Made by a program: the position numbers and the translations under genes. This document shows positions 27,861 through 40,280 of a DNA stretch of 64,000 bases, piece after piece. Source of the DNA: Ephydatia muelleri (Eukaryota; Porifera; Demospongiae; Spongillida; Spongillidae); assembly GCA_013339895.1 (NCBI GenBank), contig JABACO010000011.1:1-64000 (forward strand), given 5' to 3'. Under the pieces are notes generated by a model that searched no databases, had not been told where the DNA came from, and was given only the letters and a program-made list of their open reading frames with translations. Numbering within the stretch: the stretch's first letter is position 1; each line of letters begins with the position of its first letter.

Positions 27861-28469
27861 ATAATTGTAAACAAAATTATTCCTTTTTCGTCAAATAAGG
27901 CGTAATATGGCCATGTAGCATTAATGCGAGCATTCTGCAATGTTGTAACAAATATATTATTTTTTATCGTCATTTAATAGCCAATCCCTAAATTACTTGC
28001 AAAGCATATATTTGAGCCTTGAAATTATAACTTTTATAAGGGTGATCATTTTTTTTTAAAGTGCTGTGCTTTATTGGTTAAACTTGAAACAGAATATCAT
28101 CTCATCAGTAAATAATAATATTAATTTCAATTTACCATTGCTCTTCTCTTTATATTGCTTTGAGACCCAACATGTGAAATCTCTATCATTTTTGCTTATT
28201 AACAGGAGACTGGAGTGTGAGGGACCCCAAAGTCTGGCCATGACACACAGTGGAATTGAGCCACCAACCTGAAATCCTTTGATCCATTCTGCAAAGTTTG
28301 TGTGGGAAAGAAAGTGTATAAAGGATATTGGGTGCAAGTGGAACAACTATGTCCACACATATACGTGTGTCGTACATGTACACAAGCACACACACACTCA
28401 TGATGCACACTCACAGTAGCACGATACATACACATTTTGGTGATGACTTAATATTGACCACCAAATTAA

Positions 28470-28706
28470 TGAGATCGTTTACGCAAAAAGGGACCTATCG
28501 CATTTTTTTTCAAGATTTCAATTAGAGATTCTGGACGTCTGGAATGTCTTCTACAAAATTGGTTCTTACGCATCGAGAATCAGACTATCCTGTAAGGTAC
28601 TGAATTTTAAATTAGCCGTACATTTCAACACAAAGCGCATTGGCTTCTTTATGCTTGTCCGATGATATGCGTTAGGTCCCTTTTCACGTAAACGATCCCA
28701 TATACA
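28470..28706. mobile_element. Small foldback/MITE, about 235 bp
   Basis: GAGATCGTTTACGCAAAAAG GGACCTATCGC at the left is mirrored at the right by GCGTTAGGTCCC TTTTCACGTAAACGATCCC. Arms are about 31 bp with four mismatches and no coding capacity. It is a likely non-autonomous element; no clean target duplication was seen. Confidence 0.7.
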
Positions 28707-30819
28707 TTTTCAATAATAATAATAGATGCAACATTGCCAATATTGAATTTTTTAAAAATCCCGTCTTAACCAATTTGTATGCTACCAGATCAGTTATCAC
28801 ACACATGCAGGACATACAGCTTGTATGTTGAAATGGCGAAGTTCAAAATGTGCAAATGTCGACGCGTCCACGTGAGTCACAGTGATGTTGGCATGTACTT
28901 GACTTCCACTGGATAGCCAATACTGGTTGCACTTGATCTGAAAGTTGGGAGGACATGAGAGGTGGGATCTGCATATTTGGTATCCCCATAACCATAATAG
29001 AATGCGCAGTAAGTTTTAGAATATCTAATAAACTATTTCATGTAACATTTATTAAAAACCAAATTCTGAATTAATAATACCGATTGTCTAAAAAAAAGTA
29101 GTCATTAAAATCAAGAATTACAATGCACTACTTATATTTGGATTTAGTTTGTTAATGGTTAATGATGATTCCAAACTATAAGTTTAATTAAACCTTTCTT
29201 AGTTTTATTTACAAACTTTGTAGTTTTGACTCCCTTAACGATTTTTTTTTGAGATGACAATTGATAGTAATGAGATAATATTTTAGGCTCACTAAAATAT
29301 GTGTATAATTTTATGGACTTGTGCAACTGTAACGCAATTGTGCCTTGTGCCACAAGATCAAAAAAATGTTATTTTTAAACGCACACTGCACAGGTATTAC
29401 GCTATTTTCATTCCAAATGTATTATTGTTGAGACCATGGAGATCCATTTTTTTAAATGAATATTGTTTATGATGGGAAATGGTTGATATATTCTGAATCC
29501 ATATATGCACAGTGAATTGTTTATTTTTGTCACAACTCCCAAAAATTGTGCATACCATCAGCTTAAAGTGATCATTATCATGTGCCATTTTGGAAGAAGT
29601 TGTTTCACACTTTTACAAATTTCTCATGCATTGCAAAGAGATTAGATTTTGGGACTAACAATTAAGAAGTATTGTGTGAATGAATATCATATATATTAAT
29701 GCAAAACAAGCGAGAAAATGATACGCATACTTGCTCATAATTCATATATTGCTCTCTGATTTTTGTGCTGATCATTACGGACTTTTTCAAGACTCTAGCT
29801 ATACTGCTGGATAGTCGATTTTTTTTTTAATATGCCTCTTATCGTAATACATTTCTATGCAAGTTGCTCATTTTGCTTTTACGGATTTTTAAATGCTAGA
29901 CACAGAACGCGTTAATTTAATTAAATAGCGACAGTACGATATATGGGAAGGTCTTACGACATATAAAATATTACAACAAACTATATAATAACTGTAACAC
30001 TGCTTGTGTCTAGTATTTGTCAAATAATTATTGGGACAATTTAATTTAATCCAAACTGCATTACTCTAATACGAAACACCATGTGGCAATGCAATTAAAA
30101 AAATTGACCACATGTGATATGCCTAGATGACATTAAGATGTCGATCTCTTGTATCGGACAATGTAATAGTATAGTTAAAAAAGGCTGCTTATAAGTATAT
30201 CATTTTACATCTTAATTTGCATTGAAGAATGGCACAAATCAATTCATTGTTAATGTAATGCATTACTAAATTAGAGAATTTTGTTTCCATAACTCAAATA
30301 TGATGATTGTTGTCAATAGTTCCACCATAGTAACGATGCTCTAAGAAATTACTTTTCAATAACTGCATAACGAAGGATCATAGTGTGATTCCCATTAAGC
30401 ACTGATGATTATTTTAATCTCGGAATGTATAATTCTGCAGTATCGCGAATGGGGTAAAATATTACATATTTGTCTTATTAATAGCATGCTATTATTTTTA
30501 ATACAATAAATACCGTAACATAATGAAACACGCCTCTACCATAAAGGTTATAACTATCGAAATTGCAAGGAATCATGTTGTTATCAGCAATAAAGCGAAT
30601 TTTTTCCTTATTTCGTTCCTGCATGCATTATTTCGCATTGCCAATCCTAGCAAATGGAGTACTCTATTTATGTGCATTTAGCTACGCAAATTAATTAAAC
30701 TATCAAAAAAGATCGATCAATGCTTAATGGTAAACAGTTATGCTAGTAATTGTTTTGGAATTAAATTAGTTATAATACCATAGTATGCTCTTTTTATCTG
30801 CTGTTAATAATTTCACGCA

Positions 30820-31170
30820 AAAATGTAATTATGCATACAAATAAAAAGCTAATTAAAAAAAATGTTTCTTAAATTTGATAATTTCCTTATGAATGCGCAA
30901 AAGCTATCAATTGTCGGATCCAAAAATATATTTGATCAACTATGAGAATACCTTTGAAAAATCACTTTGCGATTGCAGCAATTGATTAGTATACTTTTGA
31001 ATTATAATTATATTTAGTTTAATACAGTTCTATATAGAAACGATTGTTAACGCCTGATCATTTTGGTCCTATGATAATAGTATGCGCAATCACATAATGA
31101 CACGAAAATGCATTTCCACTGACAACGCAAGAGATAACATAATCTGTGTGTTATTCGCTTCAGAAAAATA
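30820..31170. repeat. Diverged direct repeat, copy 1 of 2
   Basis: Shares a string of ordered blocks with 31615-31965: TGTTTCTTA, TAATTTCC, GCAATTGATTA, ACTTTTGAATTAT, AGTTCTATATA, TTTCCACTGACAACGCA, GAGATAA and AATCTGTGTGTTATTCG. The spacing is similar, so this is an old duplication of about 350 bp at 795-bp offset. Confidence 0.65.
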
Positions 31171-31614
31171 TTTTTTGATATGTAATAGATTAAAAACTAT
31201 AATGTTATGGTAGAAATGACAGCGTTTTGATCATTGTTTATTCATTTTGGCATGGTAAACCCTACAAATATTTATGTATAATAACGAAATTTCAAATTTC
31301 ATGGTGAACTTATGTAAAATCAATAAAAATTTACTCATTAGATAATATTTCACTCATCGTTTATATCCTGTTACATTTGTAACTATCAGTTCACATGTAC
31401 AGCATTAATACCACTCCTAACGATTGTTGCATTGTTCCGGTAAAAATTTCACGAATTGTAAATTTTTTCTGTTGATCACTAAGCAGCTGCACGAATCAAT
31501 TAATGCATGCGAAAAGATAAGAATGTGGCAAAAAAAGCATTATTACTCAAAGAAGGTTAGAATGACTAATATATCTTTTAAATTAGTGTAAAATGCGTAT
31601 ATAATATAGAGCTT

Positions 31615-31965
31615 ATAGAAAAAATTGTTTCTTACAATATGGTAATTTCCATTATTGTCCTCGCGACAAAGCAATGATTATCAGATGCAAAAATTAATGT
31701 ATTCTCATATGATATAATCATAGAAGGTACATTTAGGGAATGTCTTTGTATAATCACTGTGCAATTGATTATTATTACTTTTGAATTATTATTAAAGAAT
31801 GTAATTATATTTGGATTCTATTATAATTGTTTAATAAAGTTCTATATATATTTTCCCTTTGGTCATAGTATGCTCAGCCACATAATAATATGAACAATAT
31901 ATTTCCACTGACAACGCAGAGATAAAATAATCTGTGTGTTATTCGTCAAAAAAAGAACGCTTTGT
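31615..31965. repeat. Diverged direct repeat, copy 2 of 2
   Basis: The partner of 30820-31170. The best conserved stretch is near the 3' end (TTTCCACTGACAACGCA then AATCTGTGTGTTATTCG). No coding signal in either copy. Confidence 0.65.
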
Positions 31966-32191
31966 TTGGGAATCTCCTCATAGTGGTTATGCGAAATGGT
32001 ATGCAACAAAAAAAAAAAAGATTAGTTGATGACCTACAAAATTATGTCATTAATGAATTTATGTAATCTGGCTATGTTAGCTTTGTAATAGGCAAGTATT
32101 TCGCATTGTTGACGAAATAATATTACGTAACACTATGTAATAATGATTCATTACATAGTGGGCTGTATGTTTCTGTAAGAAATACATGTAA

Positions 32192-32395
32192 TTGCGCACT
32201 ACAATTCTTATGGTCATCTGCAATAGTCGTATACATCAGTCAACTCTAAAAATTCACATGCTCACTCATACTGGAGAGAGACCACATCAGTATGAGCAAT
32301 GTGGAAAGGTATTTTCACAACACCAATCTTTGAAGGCACATACGCACACTCGTACTCACCAGAAATTGTACAGAGCAATTTACGTGATACATTCT
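32192..32395 (+). pseudogene. C2H2 zinc-finger gene fragment
   Basis: Reads STLKIHMLTHTGERPHQYEQ, then CGKVFSQHQSLKAHTHTRTH, and stops at 32395. The canonical linker HTGERP and the Cys-Gly-Lys-Val-Phe and Leu-x2-His spacing identify a C2H2 finger tail, a DNA-binding module. The first Cys of the complete finger is replaced (YEQC instead of CxxC), so it would not bind zinc normally. It is an isolated fragment in AT-rich sequence without flanking fingers, probably a relic. Confidence 0.6.
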
Positions 32396-33052
32396 TAATA
32401 CATGTAGCTTATATAAACAATCAAACTTTCTTTACTAAATGTAATATTTGTATTGCCAAACGAGTTTGCAGAAAGATGGAGCATACAAATAATGATATTG
32501 TTTTAAATTAATGCAGAATGTATATACATGAAAGAGTTAGCAAGTAATTAAAATATATATATTTCTTCAATGAGGATCCTTACGGTATCAGTGTCATAGT
32601 TGTTAATCGATATTTACCACAATACAAATTTTGTAAAACTTTCTCTATGAATACTGTGTATTTTAAAATCATCGTGTGCAACTTCTATTCAGATTCTAAT
32701 AAAATTCCATCCATGGAATGAAAATAGGGTAATACCAGTGCCGAAAATAACATCAGCACGAAGAAGAATATTTTTTATGCTGTGTGACTTCAAATGCACA
32801 ATGCACAACTCGAACATGACCATAAATTTATACATATATTTTTGTGCTGATAATAACCCTCTACTCAGGTGTGTTAAGACTGGCTACACTTGATATATTT
32901 AAATGGCTGCCAAAGGAAGCGTTTATTCTTACACGGACATTACCACTGGATTCATAATGATCAATATATTTTACTGTTTAAATGTATGATTATATAATGT
33001 CGTTTCTATGGTAACGGTTACGCGCGGTAAAATAATTGGATTGAATGTTAGA

Positions 33053-33360
33053 ATTGAAAACCCGGGTCGTTAAAATATCGTTTTTCTCATGTTTCTGCAG
33101 TTTTTCTAATTCAAGAATAACTGTATTTAATCACTGTAGTAGGCAATTTGATCCGTATTTTGAAACGCTTAGAGCGCTTGCAGGTAAACATCGAAACTGC
33201 GAAAAATTAAGCACAAATTTCATCGTTTTTGTATGCAACTTACGCATACGAAGTTAAGTTTCATTTTGCCTACTGGCATTAGTTATACCAGTAGCAAATA
33301 GATATTATATGACGTTTTTAGTCCATAGAAACGAGATTTAGCGACCCGGGTTTTGCAAAA
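33053..33360. mobile_element. Small foldback element, about 305 bp
   Basis: TTGAAAACCCGGGTCGTTAA AATATCGTTTTTCT at 33053-33087 is mirrored by GAAACGAGATTTAGCGACCCGGGTTTTGCAA (two pieces) at 33328-33359. The CCCGGGTCG core is perfectly inverted. It stands out as a GC island in the AT-rich block. Confidence 0.65.
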
Positions 33361-34704
33361 ATGTTAAGAAACGCCCCCATATTACGGAGCGCAATGTAAT
33401 AAACGGGTGATGGTAGCTATGACAACTACAATTACATTAAATTTCGGGATCACTGTACAAACATTTGGTACAAAGAATCATAGGTATAACAAGCATCCTT
33501 AAGGAAATGCGGCATCTTGTAATGGTTAAAATTGCTGATATTGCTAATTCCAAATTAAGGTGTAACATACCTGAGTATGCTCAATGGATTGTTATTAAAC
33601 TAATAACATATTGGATTAACATTCGCCCATACAGTTCTTACCGCTCGTAAGTTACGTAAATTAACCAATTTTCAACTTACTTAGTAAAGAAAATAATTAT
33701 TCTCGTTTATAATTATCATAGTTACACGTTTCATTGCATTCGTGTAATCAGTCGAAATGGTACTATATTTCCCAGATTGTGCCCTTTTGTTGCTAATGCT
33801 ATTCTTATTCAAAAAGATAATAGACCATTAAACTATAACTTTTGTGTTTTTAAACCTATTTGTTATATTAATAACCAGCAATGACATGGTCGCACATGTA
33901 TACTTGTATTTATTAGGAGATTGTCATGATCAACCATTTTAATTACTAATACAGAGCTGTAAATTAATACCAGATAGATCTATTTTCAACTTCAATACTT
34001 AGTAAAGAAAATAATCACAATCTAATTAATTTTGACAATTTCAAGATCAGAGAAACATGAACTGAATTAACTACGTTATAGAGCGAGATTTGAAAAAAGT
34101 GTTAACAAAGGTATAATTAATTCAGATTTTGGTTTTTGATGCATTTTAGTTCAACAATATATTTGTTTTATAGCAACATAAGAATATAGACACCCTGTAT
34201 ATACAATGTTGTGTATTTATAATCAAAAATAAACTATTGTAGCAGTATTTTGCATCATAATTGCATAGTATGCAAATATTTTTACTTACATGTATATTAT
34301 TATTATAAGCGATTGCAAGATTTTATATATCTGTTATAATTTTGTGTTGTTGTAATAGATTTTACAGAAACAAATGAATTACACATTGTCTCACCAATCA
34401 ATAAAATTCTATATCAATAATTAAATACGGATTACAGCCCTCATAGTTGTTATCACATGTGCAGTGTGTGTGTGTGTGTATGCAAATGTACAATGTACGA
34501 AATGCTCATTCATCTTAATGGGACACTACATATGTTGAATGTACAGTGTAGTAATGTCTAAAGGAAGCTTCTATGTTGTGAACTGAAAACCAGTCACATA
34601 CGGAAACTTCACATGCACAGACATGTGAGGACACCGAAGTCCAGCTACAATTAAGTCATGCAAGTGTCTGTGCATGTACTAAATTCCAAATTGTGTGCAC
34701 GTAC

Positions 34705-35530
34705 CAGCATAGCCACATGGCAGGGGTAGAGCGGAATAGCTTTTCTCTCTAACTTCAGCATGGGCAGGAACTTCTCCACAAATTCATTGCATGCCCAAAG
34801 AGAGGTACACATCGCAAAGGTTTTTTGGCCGAGCACTTTTGAATAATGTAAACACATCATGGCAATGCAGTGTGTGTAAATGTCTTTACCCTGCGCCGCT
34901 CTTCAGCACAAAGCTCTCCTAGACGAGCTTTTATGAAAACAAAAGCAGCATCAGTCCTATATTTCTTTGATGCGTCCCTCTTTAGCACCTTTACAGTAAT
35001 TCCCTACAGATAATATGGCTAACATGTATTTCCAGATTGTACATTATCATTATTATAAATAATATACTATACATGCAGCTAACCAGAATTGATTTTTGGT
35101 CTGGCTGCCTGTTCAAGGTCGTACAGAATAGAATGCTCGTTTCCAGAAGCAACTCATCCTGTGTATATGGATTGGTTTAACATGCAAACTTTCATTCCAC
35201 TGTCACTGACATGTACCTTATATCCCGATACTAAACGAGGATTGCATTAAATCATTGAGTTGACTTGCTTGTGTCTGCTGCTCTAGCTGGATACTAGCTA
35301 AGGTGAGTGAAATCTCAAATAATCTTGTCGAGGGATGCCTGCAATGGATGAGGAGCAGCTGGTGCAGGCCTCTGAACAGGAGCAAGAGCGGGAGCAACAG
35401 GAGCAGACGCAGGCGGATGGATGTTGCCTCTAACCGCAGGTGCGGGTAAGTGATCATTAATCCGAGATGTAGATGGTAGATCAGAATGCGGTACTAACAC
35501 GTAAGGACGATCCTGGAGGGCAATAGCCAT
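34705..35530 (-). CDS. Uncharacterised transposon companion protein, copy B
   Basis: A minus-strand gene homologous to the small gene at 13931-15018. ATG at 35530 (MAIALQDRPYVLVPHSDLPS), then an Ala/Pro-rich linker, then SLTLASIQLEQQTQASQLND. The next exon, about 35155-35090, reads DELLLETSILFCTTLNRQPD and pairs with copy A NDIVAEISALFMKTLTRIPA. The following exon, about 35003-34895, reads ITVKVLKRDASKKYRTDAAF, VFIKARLGELCAEERRR and matches the damaged exon of copy A. The last exon, to 34705, reads NEFVEKFLPMLKLERKAIPL YPCHVAML (in two pieces) and ends at a donor in exactly the same place as copy A. The C-terminal exon of copy A is not found here, so this copy is 3'-truncated. Function unknown; it faces away from the copy B transposase. 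Confidence 0.5.
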
Positions 35531-35602
35531 TTTAACCGCTTTCGATAAGGCACGTGTGCAGATAAACAAATTTATTCATTGATCGCTTTTGAGAGCGCAA
35601 TG

Positions 35603-36650
35603 TCAAAACGTAAGTAAATGTATAAATGGTACTGGGTTGTGAGTATTACAGAGCAAAGTCTGACCTGTATTGAGGCCAGCGAGAATCAGATATGTGGGTT
35701 GGCGGTGAGATAGGTAAAGTAAAAAGCAGCCCGTGTCTGAATTCTATCATTTGTAGTGCGCATTTATTATAATCACAGTATACCTTCATGTAGCTTATGA
35801 AATACATGTACGTATTGTTGTCAATGTATGCACCCTGTTGTACATGTATGCTTAACCTGCTCAGAATTTCACTGGGAACCATGTGGTCAAAGTTTTCAGT
35901 ACCAAAGCCAGTACAACAAGCATGTTGCTAGCCGTTCGCATATCACCTTTGAGTTGTCAGGCTTCATGCAGCCTGTTGAAAGTGAAGAGGTATAGTTTAT
36001 GGGGCGTTTCAGTATCTATATTTAAATGGCAATCCTTATTATATCTAGGTTGCCATTCATGATGAGCAACCACTGCAGATGCATAGTGAAGATGTGTTCC
36101 ATGCTGAGCAACAACCCACAGCAGATATCGATGACTCGTCTGATGATGTAGAGGATGTAGTTGATAATGATGATGATGATGACCCAGATATTGTGGAATG
36201 GTTTGATGGTCTAGGACAATCAAACACAAGCAACTATCATCTAAGATCTTTGCACTCCTTTTTTTTCTGGTCAACTCCCCACATCCAATGGTATGTTTAG
36301 CCTTCTTTGTGTTTTATTGTTAAATTCATAAAGGGGGGAAAAGAATCTGTCTTTTCTGTGGTTTATTCTGAAACAAATGGGAATCACTGTTCCTAGTCTT
36401 GCAACTGTGAAGAAATTTCAAACTACCAGACATAAAAGAACCTGTTAGGGTATTTGTCCTCAATAAATGTGTAGTCAATGGAAATTTTCAATCCTATGTG
36501 TAGCATGTTAACTGTAAAGGAATACCATTCTATCCAATTCCATTAGAGTCAATAGTTTTCCAATGCATTGGACAGCCTCTTTTATCTAGTACCTTGATGC
36601 GGTATCCAGTTGAAGGCATTGACACATACACGTATGCATGTAGTACTGAA
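35603..36650 (+). pseudogene. KDZ/Plavaka-like transposase, copy B (truncated N-terminal part)
   Basis: Plus-strand exons corresponding to the start of the copy A transposase. The finger region at about 35860-35990 reads CGQSFQYQSQYNKHVASRSH, aligning with CGISFKFKSQLDKHKSEC of copy A, but the first finger Cys is Trp. It ends ESEE at a GT donor. The acidic exon, 36050-36298, has SEDVFHAEQQPTADID and ends NYHLRSLHSFFFWSTPH, the counterpart of DYHPFPSKIYSFFWF. Near 36370-36445 follows MGITVPSLATVKKFQTTRHK, matching QCGISVPSLTSVRTFKLPG, then IPFYPIPLESIVFQCIGQPL near 36530. After about 36650 homology ends in GT-rich sequence. The catalytic core is absent, so this copy is inactive. Confidence 0.55.
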
Positions 36651-37011
36651 CTGTTTAGATTGAGATGCTTGGCGCAATGATTCCCGTTTGTGCATTGCAT
36701 GTTGTATCTTTATGTATGTTTGTATCTTGCTATTGTGTGCTTGTGTGCTTATTAATGCATATCTATATGTGTGTATGTGTGTGTGTATGTGTGTGTGTTT
36801 GCACATTTCTGGTAATAATTTTGCCATCAATGCTTGTCTTGAAAGGCTGATAGTGGTCACATAATGTAATGCAGGAAGTCTTGTCAAGTGTGTGGACGTA
36901 CGTCACTACTTGCAATTCCAATATTGGAATTAGCTATTATATTGGAGAATCAGTCTAGTCATGCAGATAATGATGATCTGAAAAGTTGTGCAGTACACAC
37001 ATCTAAAAGTG

Positions 37012-37062
37012 GTCATCCAGGGGTGGCCATCCAGGTGTGGTCATCCAGGGGTGGTCATCCAG
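37012..37062. repeat. Short tandem repeat of about 15 bp, four units
   Basis: GGTCATCCAGGGGTGGCCAT CCAGGTGTGGTCATCCAGGG style units repeat between 37012 and 37062, immediately before the Ty3-like fragment. No function is evident. Confidence 0.75.
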
Positions 37063-37078
37063 GATCTCGAGAGAAGGC

Positions 37079-37258
37079 ATCGCTACCGATCCAGCCAAAG
37101 TTGACGCTGTAAAGAAATGGCCTGTCCCAACAACAGTGCAAGATCTGCAGAGGTTTTGGGATTAGCAGGTTATTACAGAAGGTATGTAAACAACTTTGCT
37201 AGTATTGCAAGACCCTTGTACTGTTGTAGGGAATGAGAATTCAAGTGGACTACTGAAT
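37079..37258 (+). mobile_element. Ty3/gypsy retrotransposon fragment (end of RT, start of RNase H)
   Basis: Reads ATDPAKVDAVKKWPVPTTVQ DLQRF, the conserved P.KV.A+..WP.P.....L..F segment after the reverse transcriptase palm. A frame change at 37160 leads to GLAGYYRRYVNNFASIARPL, the GL..YYR+F+..F..IA.PL segment. The frameshift plus a stop near 37235 make it a dead relic of about 180 bp. No LTR was identified. Confidence 0.8.
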
Positions 37259-37262
37259 GAAC

Positions 37263-37362
37263 GTGCGATAGGAGGGGAGGGGGAGAGGAGGGGAAGGGGA
37301 GAGGAGGGGAAGGGGAGAGGAGGGGAAGGAGAGAGAAGGGGAGAGGAGGGGAGGAGGAGAGG
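37263..37362. repeat. Purine tract (GGGGAGAGGA)n
   Basis: About 100 bases of almost pure purine on the plus strand, built from GGAGGGGAAGGGGAGA units. This can form triplex or G-rich structures; that is an inference. Confidence 0.9.
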
Positions 37363-37399
37363 AACACACATACATACAAGCGCGCACATGCAGGGCACG

Positions 37400-40280
37400 C
37401 TCGCGCATGACAACGCACACACATATATATTAACGTCGCGTGTGCTCAATGTGGCTTCAGACTGCCCTTCTGTTGTATCAGTGGTAGCGAACGTTGGAGC
37501 ACTGACAGTGACCATGGCCACAGAGTGTGCCAAATGTGAGCGTTATCCGACACCAGGTTAGCCTTGTATCCATGGTGTTTGGTGTTGAGTTGTCAGTGAC
37601 TACTATGCCAACATGGTATTCAATGTTATAACACTTTCCATATATGGGCTTCAACACAACTCATGTACATGCAGCTGCACTTATTAAAAAAAACGGCACA
37701 TCCTCACTCACTGACCCATGGGCCCAAATAGCCACAGAGTTACCATGCCCACTGCATGAACTGAACTTCCACTGATCGGTTATTTGTTCGGTAGTTACCC
37801 AGTATACCATTATATCTTTCAAATGAAAAAAGCCAGAATGCATAAACAGGCCCATAATCCCGACTAGATGCGTATGCATGCAGCCTCCCTTTAAGATAAA
37901 GGACTTGCTTTTCTCCCATCTGTGCAAGAGTGCTTCTTGGTAATACAAAAATCGGTTGAGTAAGAGTTGCTTCTGGTGGATGATTAGTGTGCAGTGAACT
38001 GGACAGCGAGCTGGATGGACAATAGAAGTGAAAGGATCTGAAGCTAGTGAAGTTGTGTTCAACGTTGTGTTTGTGTATGTGTTTATGTGTGTGGTATGTG
38101 TGGTGTGTGTTGCATGTTGTTGAGGTACTGTACATGAGGTACATGTATTTGTGCATCAAGTGTGTGGTATGTGTGTGTGTTGCATGTTGTTGAGGTACAT
38201 GAGGTACATGTATTTGTGCATCGAGTGTGGTGTTTGTGAGTGTGTGTGTGTTGCATGTTGTTGAGGTACATGAGGTACATGTATTTGTGCATCGAGTGTG
38301 GTGTTTGTGAGTGTGCATCACAATATTCCACGGTCTACTACGTCAAAACCTTAAAGATCTATTCTTAGCTGATGAGAGAAAACATATAGCTGATACACAA
38401 ATCAACTATTCTTCGTTTTTAAACTTATGTCTTCCCATTTGAAAATTCGGTTCCAGCCTGCACTGAAGTTTCCTTATTGGATTTCATCGTATCTTCCACA
38501 AAAATTGATCCATCATAGTCTGGGGACCAGATGAATGTATTTATGATACATTAAATCAAACTTGTTCTGGTTTCTCTATTACCAAAGGTTTGTCGCACAC
38601 TATTGAGAGCACGTTCTTGTAAGTACTGTACTTCAAAGGCAATGCATGGTGATAAGCGGTGATGCTTCGATACACTTTATAATAGTAGCTTGTACATGTC
38701 CAGCGTGCCTATGCGTATCCATGACACTTACGTGTACATGCACCTACGGTTGCCAGCTCTTGTTGGAACACTATACTCCTCGGTACCGTACACAGTGGCG
38801 TGAGCGAAGTAGGAGGTGTTATTTCTAAACAATGCACACCGGGCGGGAGTGGGGGGGAGGGGAGCGCAGATTGCAATTGCATAAAACTGTTCGTTTTGCT
38901 TTGCATGATTTCATTTGGGTCGCCAACTTTCTGTATATTTTCACATTGTTTCCACGCGTGACACCACAATCGTCAGCAATGAATGCAGCCATCCTTCACC
39001 AGCAAGCAAATTGTGTGGTATAATTAAAATAGTGATAGATGTGCAAACATCATGCATGAACGTATTTGTGACCACTACATGTCTGACTGTCAGTGATAGC
39101 CAGACCTGGTCCTTAATACAGTGAGATTTGGATTTGTTACCATAGAAGTGAGAAGACATATTAAAGTGAGTTCATAGTCATATTCATTAGTAATATTGTA
39201 CATTTACCTTTATGAGAACAGTTCAGTATAGTATTGTTTACACTTGTGGCTGAGCCATTTTTGGAATGCTTTCAAACATCTCAATTTCGGGTTCACATGG
39301 ATTGTTCTCATCATATTCACACATTGCTTTGAGAAGTACACACACTTGTACCCTCTACCTAACCATATGGGTGCAGGTTTATGAAACTAAGCTACAGAGT
39401 TATCGTGGCCTGAATTGTTCATTATTTTGATGCACACATAAACATGTACAGACACACAGCTATGCATATGAGCATGTACAATTACTGTACTAGGCAAGAG
39501 GCTTCACTATCAGCCAAATAGGATTTACCATCAATTGCTCTCTTACCTTGCCTCATTTTGTCCTTTATTTTTGTAGTACCCCAGACAAATCAAATTATAC
39601 ACATTTGGCCTACTGCATGAATGGCCAACCTACTTGTACCTGTCTACTGGAGTTTAAAGTGTGATTGCTGTGATAACTGACCTATTGTACAGTAGCTGTA
39701 GGCTGAACATGGCCTACTCACTTTATTCCCTGTATTTCATGCACTATCACATAGAATAGGATAATCAACTGAAACTTCATGATGGGGTAGCAGAGGAAGG
39801 GAGGGAGGGAAGGAAGAGGGAGAAAGAGGAGGAAAGAGGAGGATGGATATTCACTAGCTGCACTCACAACTGACACTAATACAAATCCTTACAACACATA
39901 CGCACGCCACACAGAACACACATGCAATACGTTTAATGTAACCCATTTGCTAAACAGTCATGCCTTATAAATCCAACACAACCTAGTACATACTCAAGCA
40001 CGCACACATACACACATAATCACAATAACATTGTGGCTGCTAGGAATATAGGTGCTATGGTTACTATACTTAATCCACACTTTGTTGCTGGCAGAACACA
40101 CGTGGTGTATGGTTGAGTGATCTAGAGCCTGAATGTCATGAGCACAACAGTGAAAAAATAAGTTTTTGTGAAGCCAGAATAGATCGTTTAGAGTAAGACT
40201 ATAAACCTGTGTATAAACTATAAACCATGACACAGAGCAATTCCTCCATGCAGAGTTGCCTATCATATTTTTCTCTTTCC
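37400..40280. other. No assignable gene
   Basis: Contains a GC-richer piece near 37380-37560 and 38780-38880, the tandem repeat at 38090-38310 and a purine tract at 39787-39845. Short frames lack motifs. Nothing supports a gene. Confidence 0.35.
38090..38310. repeat. Tandem repeat, about 65-70 bp unit, three copies
   Basis: The unit GTGTGTGTTGCATGTTGTTGAGGTACATGAGGTACATGTATTTGTGCATC (identified by GCATGTTGTTGAGGTAC and ACATGTATTTGTGCATC) recurs near 38105, 38180 and 38250. Units are separated by GTGTGGTGTTTGTGAGTG-like linkers. Confidence 0.85.

Larger units (their letters stand above)
26040..34500. other. Strongly AT-rich, gene-poor block
   Basis: Base composition shifts visibly to AT-rich sequence with many poly-A/T words and hardly any long frames. 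Coding-like traces are limited to a possible membrane-transporter 3' end (27.4-27.9 kb) and a zinc-finger fragment (32.2-32.4 kb). Small foldback elements and a diverged duplication (listed separately) account for part of it. Confidence 0.6.

Noticed and set aside
37380-37560. Plus-strand frame SDCPSVVSVVANVGALTVTM as a gene
   Set aside because: Short, no motif, and it arises next to a purine tract and CA-rich sequence.
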